A DNA stretch of 64,000 bases from Runella defluvii (GTDB taxonomy: Bacteria > Bacteroidota > Bacteroidia > Cytophagales > Spirosomataceae). A program made the translations under genes and the position numbers. Location of the stretch: the NCBI RefSeq assembly GCF_014195535.1, contig NZ_JACIBY010000016.1:78203-142202 (forward strand), given 5' to 3'. Below the pieces are notes generated by a model that worked only from the letters and a program-made list of their open reading frames with translations, ran no database searches and had not been told where the DNA came from. Within the stretch, counting starts at the first letter, position 1. The number at the start of each line of letters is the position of its first letter. Shown one piece after another: positions 40,423 through 50,300 of the stretch.

Positions 40423-41853
40423 ATGAAATGTAAACTTATTCTTTTTTTATCAGTACTACTTTCAACTACTGTATTAGCTCAGGTAGGCAAACCTTTCATC
40501 CATGACCCTTCAACGATTGTAGAATGTGACGGAAAATTCTACACCTTTGGAACAGGTGGCGGAGGGTTAATATCAGAAGATGGCTGGACGTGGTTTGGAG
40601 GCGGTGTCAGGCCAGGTGGGGGTGCTGCTCCCGATGCGATCAAAATTGGCAATCGCTATCTGGTGGTTTATGGAGCAACTGGTGGTAGCCCTTCGCACAA
40701 AGGTATTATCTATACAATGTGGAATAAGACACTTGATCCAAAATCGCCCGACTTTAAGTATTCTGAACCCGTAATAGTGGCTACCTCTGATGGTTACGAA
40801 GAAAACGACGCCATAGATCCTGGAATCATGTTAGACCCTACCACAGGCCGCCTCTGGTTAGCCTACGGTACTTACTATGGATTCACTCGCATTATTGAGC
40901 TAGATCCAAAAACAGGGAAACTCAAAGATGGAAATAAACCTGTAGATGTAGCCATAGTTTGTGAGGCTGCTGATTTGATATATCGCGATGGCTGGTATTA
41001 TTTACTTGCTACCCACGGGAGCTGTTGCGATGGTGCCAACTCAACGTATAATGTTGTCGTAGGCCGTTCCAAAAAAGTAACCGGGCCGTACGTTGATAAT
41101 GTAGGTAGAAGCATGATGGAAGGTGGTGGAAAAATGGTGGTGGCTACGCGTGGGCGACTTATAGGCCCCGGGCATTTTGGACGAATAATTCTTGAAAAAG
41201 GTGTTGAAAAAATGTCAATTCATTATGAGGCAGATTTAGATCAGGGCGGTCGCAGTGTATTGGGTATCCTTCCCATAGTATGGAAAGATGGCTGGCCGAT
41301 CGCTGGTGAAAAATTTAAAGAGGGAACCTTTGAAATAGAATCGGTTAGAAGAGGCTATGGTTTAGAACTCGCCGTAGATTTTAGCAGAATGGCTGTTGCC
41401 CAGCGAGGCTTTAGCCAAGCCAATACCGAGCCTATTAAACCAGTGCCTGCGCAGGAATTAGCTGATGTGATTAAAAATTGGCCAACAGGTAATATTAATG
41501 TACGCATAGGTGATTACATGCATCGCCCTCACCAAAAATGGACCATTACCGATGCACCTGACTCTACTGGTTATTTAGGCGGTCCCTATTACAAAATTGT
41601 ATTAGCAGGTACCGAACGAGCATTATCCGCAACCGCAGATGCTCAGGTAATAACTGTCCCCGTCTTTACAGGTAGTCCAGAACAATTATGGCGAATAGAC
41701 CAGCTAACGGATGGTACCTATCGAATAATGCCCAAGGTAGTGCCAAATTCGGGCAAAAAACTGGCATTGGTATCATCAGGAGATAGCACACCGATGCTTG
41801 CCGAATTTGACTTCGAAAGTGATAATTCTAAATGGAATTTCAGGGCGCATTAA
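40423..41853 (+). CDS. GH43 glycosidase with C-terminal ricin-type beta-trefoil
   Basis: A 476-residue secreted protein (signal about 1-20, ending VLAQ). The GH43 propeller (about 22-320) has base D28 (FIHDPSTIV), modulator D132 (NDAIDPGIML) and acid E181 (VCEAADLIYR), a pattern close to endo-arabinanase/arabinofuranosidase groups. A ricin B-like carbohydrate-binding trefoil follows (about 365-476, with HQKWTITD, EQLWRIDQL and NSKWNF Q-W type repeats). It is the fourth GH43 in the window and differs from the others in base composition, sharing AT-richness with the preceding gene. Confidence 0.87.
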   Translation: MKCKLILFLSVLLSTTVLAQVGKPFIHDPSTIVECDGKFYTFGTGGGGLISEDGWTWFGGGVRPGGGAAPDAIKIGNRYLVVYGATGGSPSHKGIIYTMWNKTLDPKSPDFKYSEPVIVATSDGYEENDAIDPGIMLDPTTGRLWLAYGTYYGFTRIIELDPKTGKLKDGNKPVDVAIVCEAADLIYRDGWYYLLATHGSCCDGANSTYNVVVGRSKKVTGPYVDNVGRSMMEGGGKMVVATRGRLIGPGHFGRIILEKGVEKMSIHYEADLDQGGRSVLGILPIVWKDGWPIAGEKFKEGTFEIESVRRGYGLELAVDFSRMAVAQRGFSQANTEPIKPVPAQELADVIKNWPTGNINVRIGDYMHRPHQKWTITDAPDSTGYLGGPYYKIVLAGTERALSATADAQVITVPVFTGSPEQLWRIDQLTDGTYRIMPKVVPNSGKKLALVSSGDSTPMLAEFDFESDNSKWNFRAH

Positions 41854-41933
41854 TTGTGCTCTGTAGAGCTGATAAGCAAATGTATAACCTTTTTTTCAAT
41901 AAATGTTTCACTCAAAAACCCCCAATTAATCCA

Positions 41934-42269
41934 ATGAAAACCCTATTCTTTTCTCTGATTTTATCAATCGCCAGCTTTGTAGCCATGGCGCAAAACCCCA
42001 TTGACGGCAACTGGAAAGGCAGCCGCGAAACGCCTAACGGCACATTTGAGGTCAATTATACCTTCAAAGTAGAAGGTGACAAATTGACTGGCACGTGGAA
42101 AACCCAGTTTGGCGAAGCCAAAATTGAAGAAGGCAAAGTAGAAGGCAAAAAAATTTCTTATTCCATCTCATTCAACGACCGCAAAATGAGCTACACAGGC
42201 GAGTTGGTTTCTGAAAAAGAGCTGGTTGTAAAAAGTGAGCGCGGTGAGATGAAGCTCGCCAAGCAGTAG
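41934..42269 (+). CDS. Small secreted beta-rich protein, 111 aa
   Basis: I choose the ATG at 41934, at the signal peptide (about 1-20, ending AMAQ); upstream codons to 41832 overlap the GH43 gene. The mature ~90 residues read as six to eight beta strands (DGNWKGSRETPNGTFEVNYTF in part, KLTGTWKTQFG, KKISYSISFNDRKMSYTGEL) and resemble small glycoside-hydrolase-adjacent proteins of Bacteroidetes loci. Function unknown. It lies 27 bp before the GH10 gene and is probably co-transcribed with it. Confidence 0.75.
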   Translation: MKTLFFSLILSIASFVAMAQNPIDGNWKGSRETPNGTFEVNYTFKVEGDKLTGTWKTQFGEAKIEEGKVEGKKISYSISFNDRKMSYTGELVSEKELVVKSERGEMKLAKQ

Positions 42270-42296
42270 TTATTTATTCATTAACCCAATAATCAA

Positions 42297-43397
42297 ATGT
42301 TTTCAAAAAAAAGCGTGAAGGCTGTAAGTACGGCCATTCTGATGGCGGGAGCGACCACTGGTTTTGCCCAATCCATTCCGTCGTTGAAAGATACCTTTAA
42401 AAACGATTTTGGCATCGGAACGGCCTTGAACAATGGCCAGATTGAGGAGCGTGACCCTGCGATGACCCAATTGATTGTGAGTCAGTTTAACATGGCAACG
42501 CCCGAAAACGTGATGAAATCGGCGTTAATCCATCCTAAATGGGATACCTATGATTTTGTCGTGCCCGATAAACTGGTTGCTTTTGGTAAAAAACACAACA
42601 TCAAAATCAACGGTCATACCTTGGTTTGGCACAGTCAGTTGCCGTCGTTCATTCGTGGTGTTCACAGCAAAGACTCCATTCAAACGTTTTTTAACGACCA
42701 CATCAAAACCGTGGCAGGTCGTTACAAAGACAATATCTTTTCGTGGGATGTGGTGAACGAAGCCTTGAACGAAGACGGAACGTTGCGCAAAACTGTTTTC
42801 CTAGATTATCTGGGTGAAGGCTACATTGCCGAAGCTTTCCGCCTCACGCAGCAGGCCGCGCCGAATGTGGAATTGTACTACAACGATTACAACAACGAAC
42901 AACCTGCCAAACGCGCGGGCTGCATCGAGCTTATCAAGAAAGTACAAGCGTCGGGCGCGCGCATCGATGGCGTGGGGATTCAGGGACACTGGCACGTGGG
43001 CAAAGTACCGTTCAAGGACATTGAAGAAAGTATTCTGCAATACGCCGCGCTGGGACTAAAAGTGATGTTCACTGAGCTGGACATTGAGGTGCTTCCCCGC
43101 AACTTTCAGGGAGCCGATGTGAACCAGCGCATGGCCAGCAATCCCAGCTTAAATCCTTACACGGCAGGCTTGCCCGACGACGTTCAGAAGCAGTTGGCGG
43201 CGGATTATGAAGCTTTATTCAAATTGTTTTTGAAGCATAAAGACAAAGTTACCCGCGTGACATTGTGGGGTGTTAACGACGCGAACAGCTGGCTCAACGG
43301 CTGGCCTGTGCGTGGACGTACTAATTACCCGTTGCTTTTTGACCGTAATAACCAGCCAAAACCCGCGTTTTACTCGGTTGTAGCGTTGAAAAAGTAG
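42297..43397 (+). CDS. GH10 endo-beta-1,4-xylanase, secreted
   Basis: A 366-residue single-domain GH10 enzyme with signal peptide (about 1-25, ending GFAQ). Acid/base E155 is in SWDVVNEALNED and nucleophile E260 in VMFTELDIEVLP; the substrate-site motif HTLVWHSQLP is intact. It hydrolyses internal xylan backbone links and tolerates side chains, which is useful for highly decorated xylan. It is the last gene of the plus-strand enzyme run and is followed by a hairpin. This gene is the clearest evidence that the locus targets xylan. Confidence 0.95.
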   Translation: MFSKKSVKAVSTAILMAGATTGFAQSIPSLKDTFKNDFGIGTALNNGQIEERDPAMTQLIVSQFNMATPENVMKSALIHPKWDTYDFVVPDKLVAFGKKHNIKINGHTLVWHSQLPSFIRGVHSKDSIQTFFNDHIKTVAGRYKDNIFSWDVVNEALNEDGTLRKTVFLDYLGEGYIAEAFRLTQQAAPNVELYYNDYNNEQPAKRAGCIELIKKVQASGARIDGVGIQGHWHVGKVPFKDIEESILQYAALGLKVMFTELDIEVLPRNFQGADVNQRMASNPSLNPYTAGLPDDVQKQLAADYEALFKLFLKHKDKVTRVTLWGVNDANSWLNGWPVRGRTNYPLLFDRNNQPKPAFYSVVALKK

Positions 43398-43408
43398 GTG
43401 AAAGTTTT

Positions 43409-43456
43409 ACAATAGGTGGTTTTGGGTTCGTATCTACAACCTAAATCATCTATTGT
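43409..43456 (+). terminator. Stem-loop at end of the enzyme operon
   Basis: A 20-base left arm beginning ACAATAGGTGGTTTTGGG pairs with a right arm ending AATCATCTATTGT, with G-U pairs and three mismatches, around an 8-base loop. It starts 12 bp after the GH10 stop. There is no T-run, so termination efficiency is uncertain. Confidence 0.5.
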
Positions 43457-43494
43457 AATAAGGCATATTTAGGGCTATTTTTATTTGCTATAAG

Positions 43495-43524
43495 ATTGGT
43501 TTTGGGTAGATTTAGGTATATTTG
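43495..43524 (+). promoter_or_regulatory. Candidate -33/-7 promoter of the hybrid histidine kinase gene
   Basis: ATTG (43495-43498) and TATATTTG (43517-43524) match the Bacteroidetes TTTG / TAnnTTTG elements with an 18-bp gap. The -7 box is about 24-30 bp before the start codon. Confidence 0.55.
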
Positions 43525-43553
43525 ACTCTTTTCTCAAATGAGGTGAGATGATA

Positions 43554-46322
43554 ATGAAAAACTACATAAAACTACTTTTCTTCTTTGTAATTGCAGTTTA
43601 TGGCTTTCCTAAGCAGGGAATTTCTCAAGAAATTGTTTTGTCGGAAGACCAAAAGATTCCGAAAAACATTACTTCTTCCATTGAAATTTTAAAGGATTCG
43701 ACGGGCAAACTGACGTTGGAGCAAGTGACTGCGATGAACTTCAAAAAGTCGCCCAAAGACCACATTATTTTTCCCTATTCTGATGATATTTATTGGGTGC
43801 GATTTTCCCTAAAAAATACCAATTCTACCAATAAAGACTGGATTTTGGTATGGACAAACCCTTTGGTGGAGCAGTTGGATGTTTATATTTCGGACACGAC
43901 GGGACAAAAATTTTCGCATAAACAACAGAAGATTTTGACGGTTGAGAAAGAGAAAAAACTCATCGACCAAGACCCGACCTTTACCGTTGACCTTAGCCCC
44001 AACCAACGCAAAAACATCTACGTCAAAGTAACCAGCAAACGCGGCCACTACATGACTTTGCGGTTGCATTCAGAAAAAACATACTATAAATCAAAACTAG
44101 AGGGATATGCCAGCCAAAGCTTCTTCAACGGTTTGGTTATTTTTCGTTTGTTTTTGGTACTTACGCTTAGTTTGTTCATCATCAACAATTTTGCATTTAG
44201 GCTATATTCGCTGCATACGGTCATCAAGACGTTTGCTTTTTGGGGGTATCTCAATATCGCTGGCCCTTGGTTTACGGACGACCCCGACGTTGCTAAAAAA
44301 ATTGATTTTTTGTTCTATAACTCCGTGACTCTGGGCGGCGGGATTTTTGTGTATTTTACCCAAATCAAGGGGAAGTTTTCGAAAATTCACACCCTCATTG
44401 CCATGAGCATTATTGGGCTGACCATCTTCGAGAGTATCATTGTTTTTGTTGATTATCAGTGGTATTGGCTCAAGTTGGGGGTGTATAGCATCATCATTTC
44501 GGCAACGTATTTTTCTGGTTTGTACCTCTATTCCATTGTCAAAAAAATCGCCATTGAAAAATACTACGCCATTCCTTTTATATTGGGGATGATTAGCTAC
44601 GCCTTGTTGTACATTCGACTGTTGGGCTGGATTGAATACGAACCCGTGTATTCGATTGCGTATTTGTTGTTTTTGGGAGAGATTTTCGTTTTTGTCATTT
44701 TCCTCGGGGGAATTTTTCGTTCTGCGGAGCAAAAACTGCATTTCAGCATCGAGCAAAACAGCCGTTTGAAAGAACTAGATAACCTCAAAACCAGCTTCTT
44801 CGCCAATATTTCTCACGAATTTCGGACGCCTTTGACGCTGATTTTGTCGCCCCTCAAAGACCTGCGGCGAGAATTTCCAGAACGGGATATTTTTCGAGTA
44901 ATGCAACAAAATGCCGAACGATTGTTGGCGCTGATCAATCAATTGTTGGATTTGAGCAAACTGGAGGCGGGGAAAATGGACATGCAGTTGCAAAGAAGTG
45001 ACTTAGCCCAGTTTCTAAATTATTTGTTTGCCTCCTTTGAATCGCTCGCGCAAAACAAGAAAATTCTTTTTCAGTACGAGCAAAATCAGTTGAGTTATAT
45101 AGCTGATTTTGACCAAGATAAAATTGAAAAGATCGTGACCAACCTCCTCTCGAACGCGTTTAAGTTTACGCCCCCAAGTGGACGAGTACAGGTACGGGTT
45201 GATTTCCAAAAAACGCAACTTCTCCTGAAGGTGCAAGACTTTGGTATTGGGATTGACTCACAGCGTTTGCCACGCATATTCGACCGTTTTTACCAAGCTG
45301 ACAGCGGCGATAACCGTACGTACGAAGGAACGGGCATTGGGCTGGCGTTGGTGAAAGAGTTGGTACAAGTGATGAAAGGAAGCATCCATGTAGAAAGTAA
45401 AGTAGGCGAAGGCTCTATTTTTACGGTGATGTTGCCGATGTTGGAAGAGCGTGCAGCGGCCAATGATCAGGCGGTTGTACCCATAAATATGCCAAAAGAA
45501 CAAGCGCTTTTGGTAGAAGAATTGCCGATGGAAACCCCCACCAATGAAGGCAAAGAGGTGTTGTTGATTGTGGAAGATAACCCCGAACTGCGGGCGTACA
45601 TACGGGAAATTTTTGCCCCCCATTACTATTTATTAGAAGCAAGCGACGGACAAGAAGGGTTGGAAAAAGCCATTGAAGAACTGCCCGACGTTGTCATTTG
45701 TGATTTGATGATGCCTCGGCTCGACGGTTTTGGATTGTGTAAAGCCATGAAACAAAATGAACTCACGAACCATATTCCGATTGTGATGTTGACGGCCAAA
45801 GCGACCCTAACCGACCGCTTGGAAGGCTTGGAACTTGGCGCTGACGATTATTTGTCGAAGCCTTTTGATCGGGAAGAGTTGCAGGTGAGGGTTCGGAATT
45901 TGATTAGACAACGTCAGATTTTACTTCAAAAATATACGAAAAACAAGGCGTTCGAACGGGCTCAGCAAAGCCAAATGGAGGAAGAAATAGCGCTTAAAAA
46001 TCGCATCAGTGATGAGCAATTTATGCAACGCTGCCACGAAGTACTCATGCAACATTTGGGAGAAAGTGGCTTTGATGTGGAGCGTTTTGCGGAGACGATG
46101 AACGTTTCGTCGGTGCAGCTTCGCCGCAAGTTGAAAGCCAGTACGGGGCAGGGGGTGATTGAATATTTGCGGAATTTTAGACTCGAAAGAGCCGCCGAAA
46201 TGCTCGCCAATCAGACCGCAACCGTGTCGGAAGTTGCCTACAAAGTGGGCTTTGAAAGCCTGTCGTATTTCTCAAAAGTATTTTTTGAAAAATACGAAAA
46301 AAGCCCTTCCGAGTGGCCATAA
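43554..46322 (+). CDS. Hybrid histidine kinase: 7TM-DISM sensor, kinase, receiver, AraC-type output
   Basis: A 922-residue one-protein two-component system. After a signal peptide comes a 7TMR-DISM extracellular jelly-roll domain (about 30-180, YWVRFSLKNTN), seven membrane helices (about 190-395), HisKA with H421 in NISHEFRTPLT, an ATPase domain with NLLSNAFKFT, DFGIGID and GTGIGLAL, a receiver with phosphoacceptor D717 in VICDLMMPRLDGF, and a C-terminal AraC helix-turn-helix pair (about 825-922). An in-frame ATG at 43548 abuts AGGTGAG, so the ATG at 43554 has better spacing. Unlike glycan-locus HTCS proteins it has no beta-propeller sensor; it may serve the locus to its left or the surface genes to its right. 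Confidence 0.92.
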   Translation: MKNYIKLLFFFVIAVYGFPKQGISQEIVLSEDQKIPKNITSSIEILKDSTGKLTLEQVTAMNFKKSPKDHIIFPYSDDIYWVRFSLKNTNSTNKDWILVWTNPLVEQLDVYISDTTGQKFSHKQQKILTVEKEKKLIDQDPTFTVDLSPNQRKNIYVKVTSKRGHYMTLRLHSEKTYYKSKLEGYASQSFFNGLVIFRLFLVLTLSLFIINNFAFRLYSLHTVIKTFAFWGYLNIAGPWFTDDPDVAKKIDFLFYNSVTLGGGIFVYFTQIKGKFSKIHTLIAMSIIGLTIFESIIVFVDYQWYWLKLGVYSIIISATYFSGLYLYSIVKKIAIEKYYAIPFILGMISYALLYIRLLGWIEYEPVYSIAYLLFLGEIFVFVIFLGGIFRSAEQKLHFSIEQNSRLKELDNLKTSFFANISHEFRTPLTLILSPLKDLRREFPERDIFRVMQQNAERLLALINQLLDLSKLEAGKMDMQLQRSDLAQFLNYLFASFESLAQNKKILFQYEQNQLSYIADFDQDKIEKIVTNLLSNAFKFTPPSGRVQVRVDFQKTQLLLKVQDFGIGIDSQRLPRIFDRFYQADSGDNRTYEGTGIGLALVKELVQVMKGSIHVESKVGEGSIFTVMLPMLEERAAANDQAVVPINMPKEQALLVEELPMETPTNEGKEVLLIVEDNPELRAYIREIFAPHYYLLEASDGQEGLEKAIEELPDVVICDLMMPRLDGFGLCKAMKQNELTNHIPIVMLTAKATLTDRLEGLELGADDYLSKPFDREELQVRVRNLIRQRQILLQKYTKNKAFERAQQSQMEEEIALKNRISDEQFMQRCHEVLMQHLGESGFDVERFAETMNVSSVQLRRKLKASTGQGVIEYLRNFRLERAAEMLANQTATVSEVAYKVGFESLSYFSKVFFEKYEKSPSEWP

Positions 46323-46336
46323 ACGGCATTTTGTCA

Positions 46337-46430
46337 AAAATGAGTTAAAGAAAGTCAAAAATGAGTTAATAAAAATTGAAAGCTCCTCTGAGGGGCTTTT
46401 TTTTTTGTTCAAAATGAGTTAAAGAAAGTC
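46337..46430. repeat. Exact 20-bp direct repeat flanking a terminator
   Basis: AAAATGAGTTAAAGAAAGTC occurs at 46337-46356 and again at 46411-46430, with a partial third copy (AAAAATGAGTTAAT) at 46357-46370. The kinase-gene terminator lies between them. The core ATGAGTTAA is the reverse of TTAACTCAT found before the next three surface-protein genes. Confidence 0.6.
46381..46406 (+). terminator. Rho-independent terminator after the hybrid kinase gene
   Basis: AGCTCC...GGGGCT stem (one G-U pair, 5-base loop) followed by a run of ten Ts starting at 46397, about 60 bp after the kinase stop codon. Confidence 0.8.
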
Positions 46431-46497
46431 CATTTTGAGATAACACCTGTGTCTCACAAATCCTGAATTTTGGGTATCACTTTAACTCATCTCAATC

Positions 46498-47241
46498 ATG
46501 AAAAAACTACTTGTATTATTATTCGCGGCAGCGATGATGCTCGGATGTACCAAAGACGAAAACGTAGCACCTACTTACACGGGGGCGTCGCAAAACATCG
46601 GAAACGGTAAGGCGTATTCTTGGATTAAATTCACGACCGACAACAAGCCTTCTTCTTTGGGCTTCACCATGACCAAAGGCGCGCTCGACAACCTACCGCA
46701 CGGAGGAATTGCGCTGGTGTTGAGTCTGCCCAACGAAGCGGTGGGGCAAGTGCCTTTTGACCACATCATGCTCGACTACCTGCACACGGGACACGAGCCG
46801 CCAGGCACCTACGACGTAGCCCACTTTGACATGCACTTTTACATTCAGGCGCTTGCAGAGCGGAAGGCAATTCCTGCGTATCCAGTAGCTCCTGCCAAAT
46901 TTGACAACCTCCCTGCGGCGGGCTACATTCCTACCAACTACATCCGCCTCCCTGCGGGTGTTCCTGAAATGGGGGTTCACTGGGCCGACCCTGCGTCTCC
47001 AGAATTATCAGGAAAGGGCAAGTTTACCGAAACGCTTATCTATGGTTCGTACGATGGCAAAATGACATTTATTGAACCAATGGTAAGTCACGAGTTTTTG
47101 AGCAGCAAGCCGAACTTGACCAAATCAATGCCGCTACCGACCAAGTTTGCAAAGGCGGGCTACTATCCGATGAAATACAGCATCAAGCAAGTGGGCGACG
47201 ACATCGTGGTGAGCCTCGACGACCTAATGATGATGCAATAA
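46498..47241 (+). CDS. TTHB210-like (DUF5602-type) lipoprotein
   Basis: A 247-residue lipoprotein: MKKLLVLLFAAAMMLGC gives a good lipobox with Cys17. The centre holds a His-rich motif LHTGHEPPGTYDVAHFDMHF, characteristic of TTHB210-like/DUF5602 proteins and probably a metal site. No enzymatic role is established; Thermus TTHB210 belongs to a sigma/anti-sigma regulated set. The gene is isolated by a terminator upstream and a hairpin downstream, so it is likely a single-gene unit between the hybrid kinase and the giant surface protein. Confidence 0.75.
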   Translation: MKKLLVLLFAAAMMLGCTKDENVAPTYTGASQNIGNGKAYSWIKFTTDNKPSSLGFTMTKGALDNLPHGGIALVLSLPNEAVGQVPFDHIMLDYLHTGHEPPGTYDVAHFDMHFYIQALAERKAIPAYPVAPAKFDNLPAAGYIPTNYIRLPAGVPEMGVHWADPASPELSGKGKFTETLIYGSYDGKMTFIEPMVSHEFLSSKPNLTKSMPLPTKFAKAGYYPMKYSIKQVGDDIVVSLDDLMMMQ

Positions 47242-47278
47242 CCAATCGTTTTTCAATACCCTACTCATAATCTTTCAT

Positions 47279-47343
47279 GGTAGAAAGGGAAGGAGGTTTA
47301 GGGAGCATTTGACGAAATGTTCCTACCTCCTTTTTCTACTACC
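47279..47343 (+). terminator. Long imperfect hairpin after the TTHB210-like gene
   Basis: Arms of about 30 bases with small bulges (core GGAAGGAGGT...ACCTCC) around a GACG loop, with TTTTT directly after the inner core at 47331-47335. Probable terminator between the lipoprotein and the giant surface-protein gene. Confidence 0.6.
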
Positions 47344-47377
47344 GATTGATGTTGAACTCATTTTAACTATTCTACCA

Positions 47378-50300
47378 ATGAAAAACTTATTTACACTTAC
47401 ATTTTGGGTTAGTATCATAGCCAGTTTGAGTTCATTAGCCCAAACCCCCGATATTGATGTCAAATTTAATATGATTAGCATTCCCAATAATACTAGTGCA
47501 AGTACTACTTATGGAACATCTTTTGGCTTAGTTGCTTTAAGTAATGGTATGCCGAATAACGAGTTTACCATTGAAAACAGGGGGACTGGTACGCTTACTA
47601 TTTCATCGATTGACATCATTGGAACAGCGGCGAGTGATTTTACAGTCAGCAATTCGCCCAGCACTACACTTGCCCCCAATGCCACTACTACCTTAAGAAT
47701 TACCTTTAATCCATCCGTTGCAGATAGAAGATCAGCGACAGTTACTATCACCAGCAATGACCCAGACGAAAATCCTTTTAGGATTAATCTCTTCGGGACT
47801 GGCATGCAGCCTGAGATGGATGTTTTCGGAAATGGTAATCCAATTGCGAACGGTAGCTCAACGCCTATTACCAATAATCATACCCATTTTGGGGCAGAAT
47901 TTGTAACAGGAGGCTCGATAGTTCGCACTTTTACCATTGAAAACAATGACCTTGCTTCCCTTAATCTTACGGGGACGCCAACAAAAGTAGCGATTACGGG
48001 TACCCATGCGTCCGATTTTACGCTAACTGCGGCACCGTCGTCATCCGTAGCACGTTCTCAATCCACAACGTTTCAAATAACATTTAATCCTTCGGGAAAC
48101 GGGGTACGGACTGCACTTCTGACCATTGCCAATGATGATGAAGACGAAAATCCTTATACGTTTGCTATTGAAGGAATAGGAACAACCCCTTCGTCGTCGG
48201 CCGATTATACAATTTCTACCGCCAATAATACGGTAACTATCACTGATGTCAGTGGCAATGGCGAAACCATGGAGGTAAGTGAGAGTAACTCAAATGTACG
48301 GTTTTTTGTCTCAGGGAGAACATACCGCATTGACGGTGGCGCTGTTACGCCATTCACGACGCCTGCTGATATACCCATTTCTAGTAATACAGGCATTGTC
48401 GTCAATACAAATGCGGGCAATGACATTATCACTGTCGGAGCGTTTACCTCCTCATTACCCAGTTTGACAATCAATGGTGGTGTTGGCGATGACATTGTGA
48501 ATATGAATGGTAACATAACTTTTGCGGCAAATGCAAACCTGGATTTAGACTTACAAAATGATGACACTTCCCCTGGTAGGGATGTGGTGAACATTGGCAC
48601 CAATGCGAATGTGATTTTAGCTGGAACGGGTAGCGCTACCATAAAAGTAAGTCAGAATGTTTTTGTAAACACAGGCGGAGGGCTAACGACCGCCAACGGT
48701 AATCTCCTTGTAGAAGCTAACCAGCAAGGTACTCCTACTAGCGGCAATTTTGTAGGGGTACGATTAAACGGTCTAAATGCGTTGTTTCAGGTGACAGGCA
48801 GTGGTTTGCTCACCGTAAAAGGGAAAGGGGGGGATACAGGGAATGGCACCAGTGGTATTTTTTTTTATAGCGGAGCAAAAATACTAGGCGGAACCAATAC
48901 CGTAACACTAGAAGGTACTGGTGGGTCGACGAGTGGTAATATTAGTGCTGGAGTATATGCATTCGAAAACAGTGAAGTGAGATCGACGGGTGGCAATATT
49001 GTGATAAATGGCATTGGAGATGGTATCGCATCCACCAATACACTTTGTCACGGTATATTTGTTCGTGGGGTGATTGCAGCAGGCGGTCTAGGCAATGTTA
49101 CCCTAACAGGGCGAGGGAGCCTAAACTATACCGAAGCAGGGGCGAGTGGAGTATATATATCAAGCGGAACAGTAACTACGGCAGGGGGAAATATAACCTT
49201 CAATGGGTACGGGGGAGGTTTGGGGAATTCCACTAGATGTTTAGGAGTCTTTCTTATCCATAGCTCAGTTTCCCCTGGGGGAATGGGGACGTTAACGATT
49301 TATGGAGAAGGTGGCCCTGGTACTGGAACAGATAACTATGGTGTTGGAATAGGTTGTGCAATTACGAGTAGTGGAGGCAACATAATTGTTACAGGGAAAG
49401 AAGGGGGTGGTAACTTTTCTCAAGGGGTTATAGTAGATAATACGGACATAAACGCCTCAAATGGTGAAATCAGGACAGCTACCAACGGTGGGGATATAAC
49501 AGTGACTGCCAATAGTTTTGTTTCAGCTTTGGATAATCAGGCTTTAATAACAGGCCACCCTTCTAATAAAATTACGTTTTTGCCATTAACTAATGGGACT
49601 GAAATTAATTTTGTTTCTACCAGAGAAGTAGCCTCAAGTCCAATCCTTATCTCTGATTTTGAATTTGATAATATTACAGGAGGAGCTTTTTACTTTGGCG
49701 ATGCCAATACGGGCGCTATTAATGTGAATGAAGCCATTACCCACGCTGCTGGCAATGTTTATTTCACTACTGGACAAGCACTCAACCTGAATCAGTCATT
49801 TGGGGCGGGCACGGGTAATATTGCTATTAATGCAGCTGGCGGGATAAATCCTAAGTCCACAACCGTGGACTTGAGTGGGAATACCATTTCGTTTACTTCT
49901 GGCAATAACCTTACTATCGCCATCGGTGGCACAACGGTCAATACAGGATATGACCAGTTGAATATACAGGGGACGATTGATTTAAGAGGGCTCAACTTGG
50001 TACTTTCGGGTAGTTACGTTCCCGTTGCTGGAAATACATTCACCATTGTCAACAACGACGGGACAGATGCCATCGTAGGTACTTTTAATGGTCTAGCGCA
50101 GGGAGCAACGATTCCTAATTTCCGAGGAAGTGGCCTCAATGCGACGATTAGTTATACGGGAGGAACGGATAACAACGATGTAGTGATTACGGTGGCAGCA
50201 CCTGCCGTTTCTAATATCAATATCAAAGGCAATGGATTCACTATTGACAATGGCGATACCTCACCTAGAACCGAAGATGGTACTGATTTTGGTAACATTG

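Noticed and set aside
43554..46322. Classical glycan HTCS with Reg_prop propeller
   Set aside because: The N-terminal part is a 7TM-DISM jelly roll plus seven membrane helices; no propeller repeats or Y_Y_Y domain are seen.
48200..50200. Autotransporter or two-partner secretion adhesin
   Set aside because: No C-terminal beta-barrel; the protein ends in a T9SS type A sorting domain.
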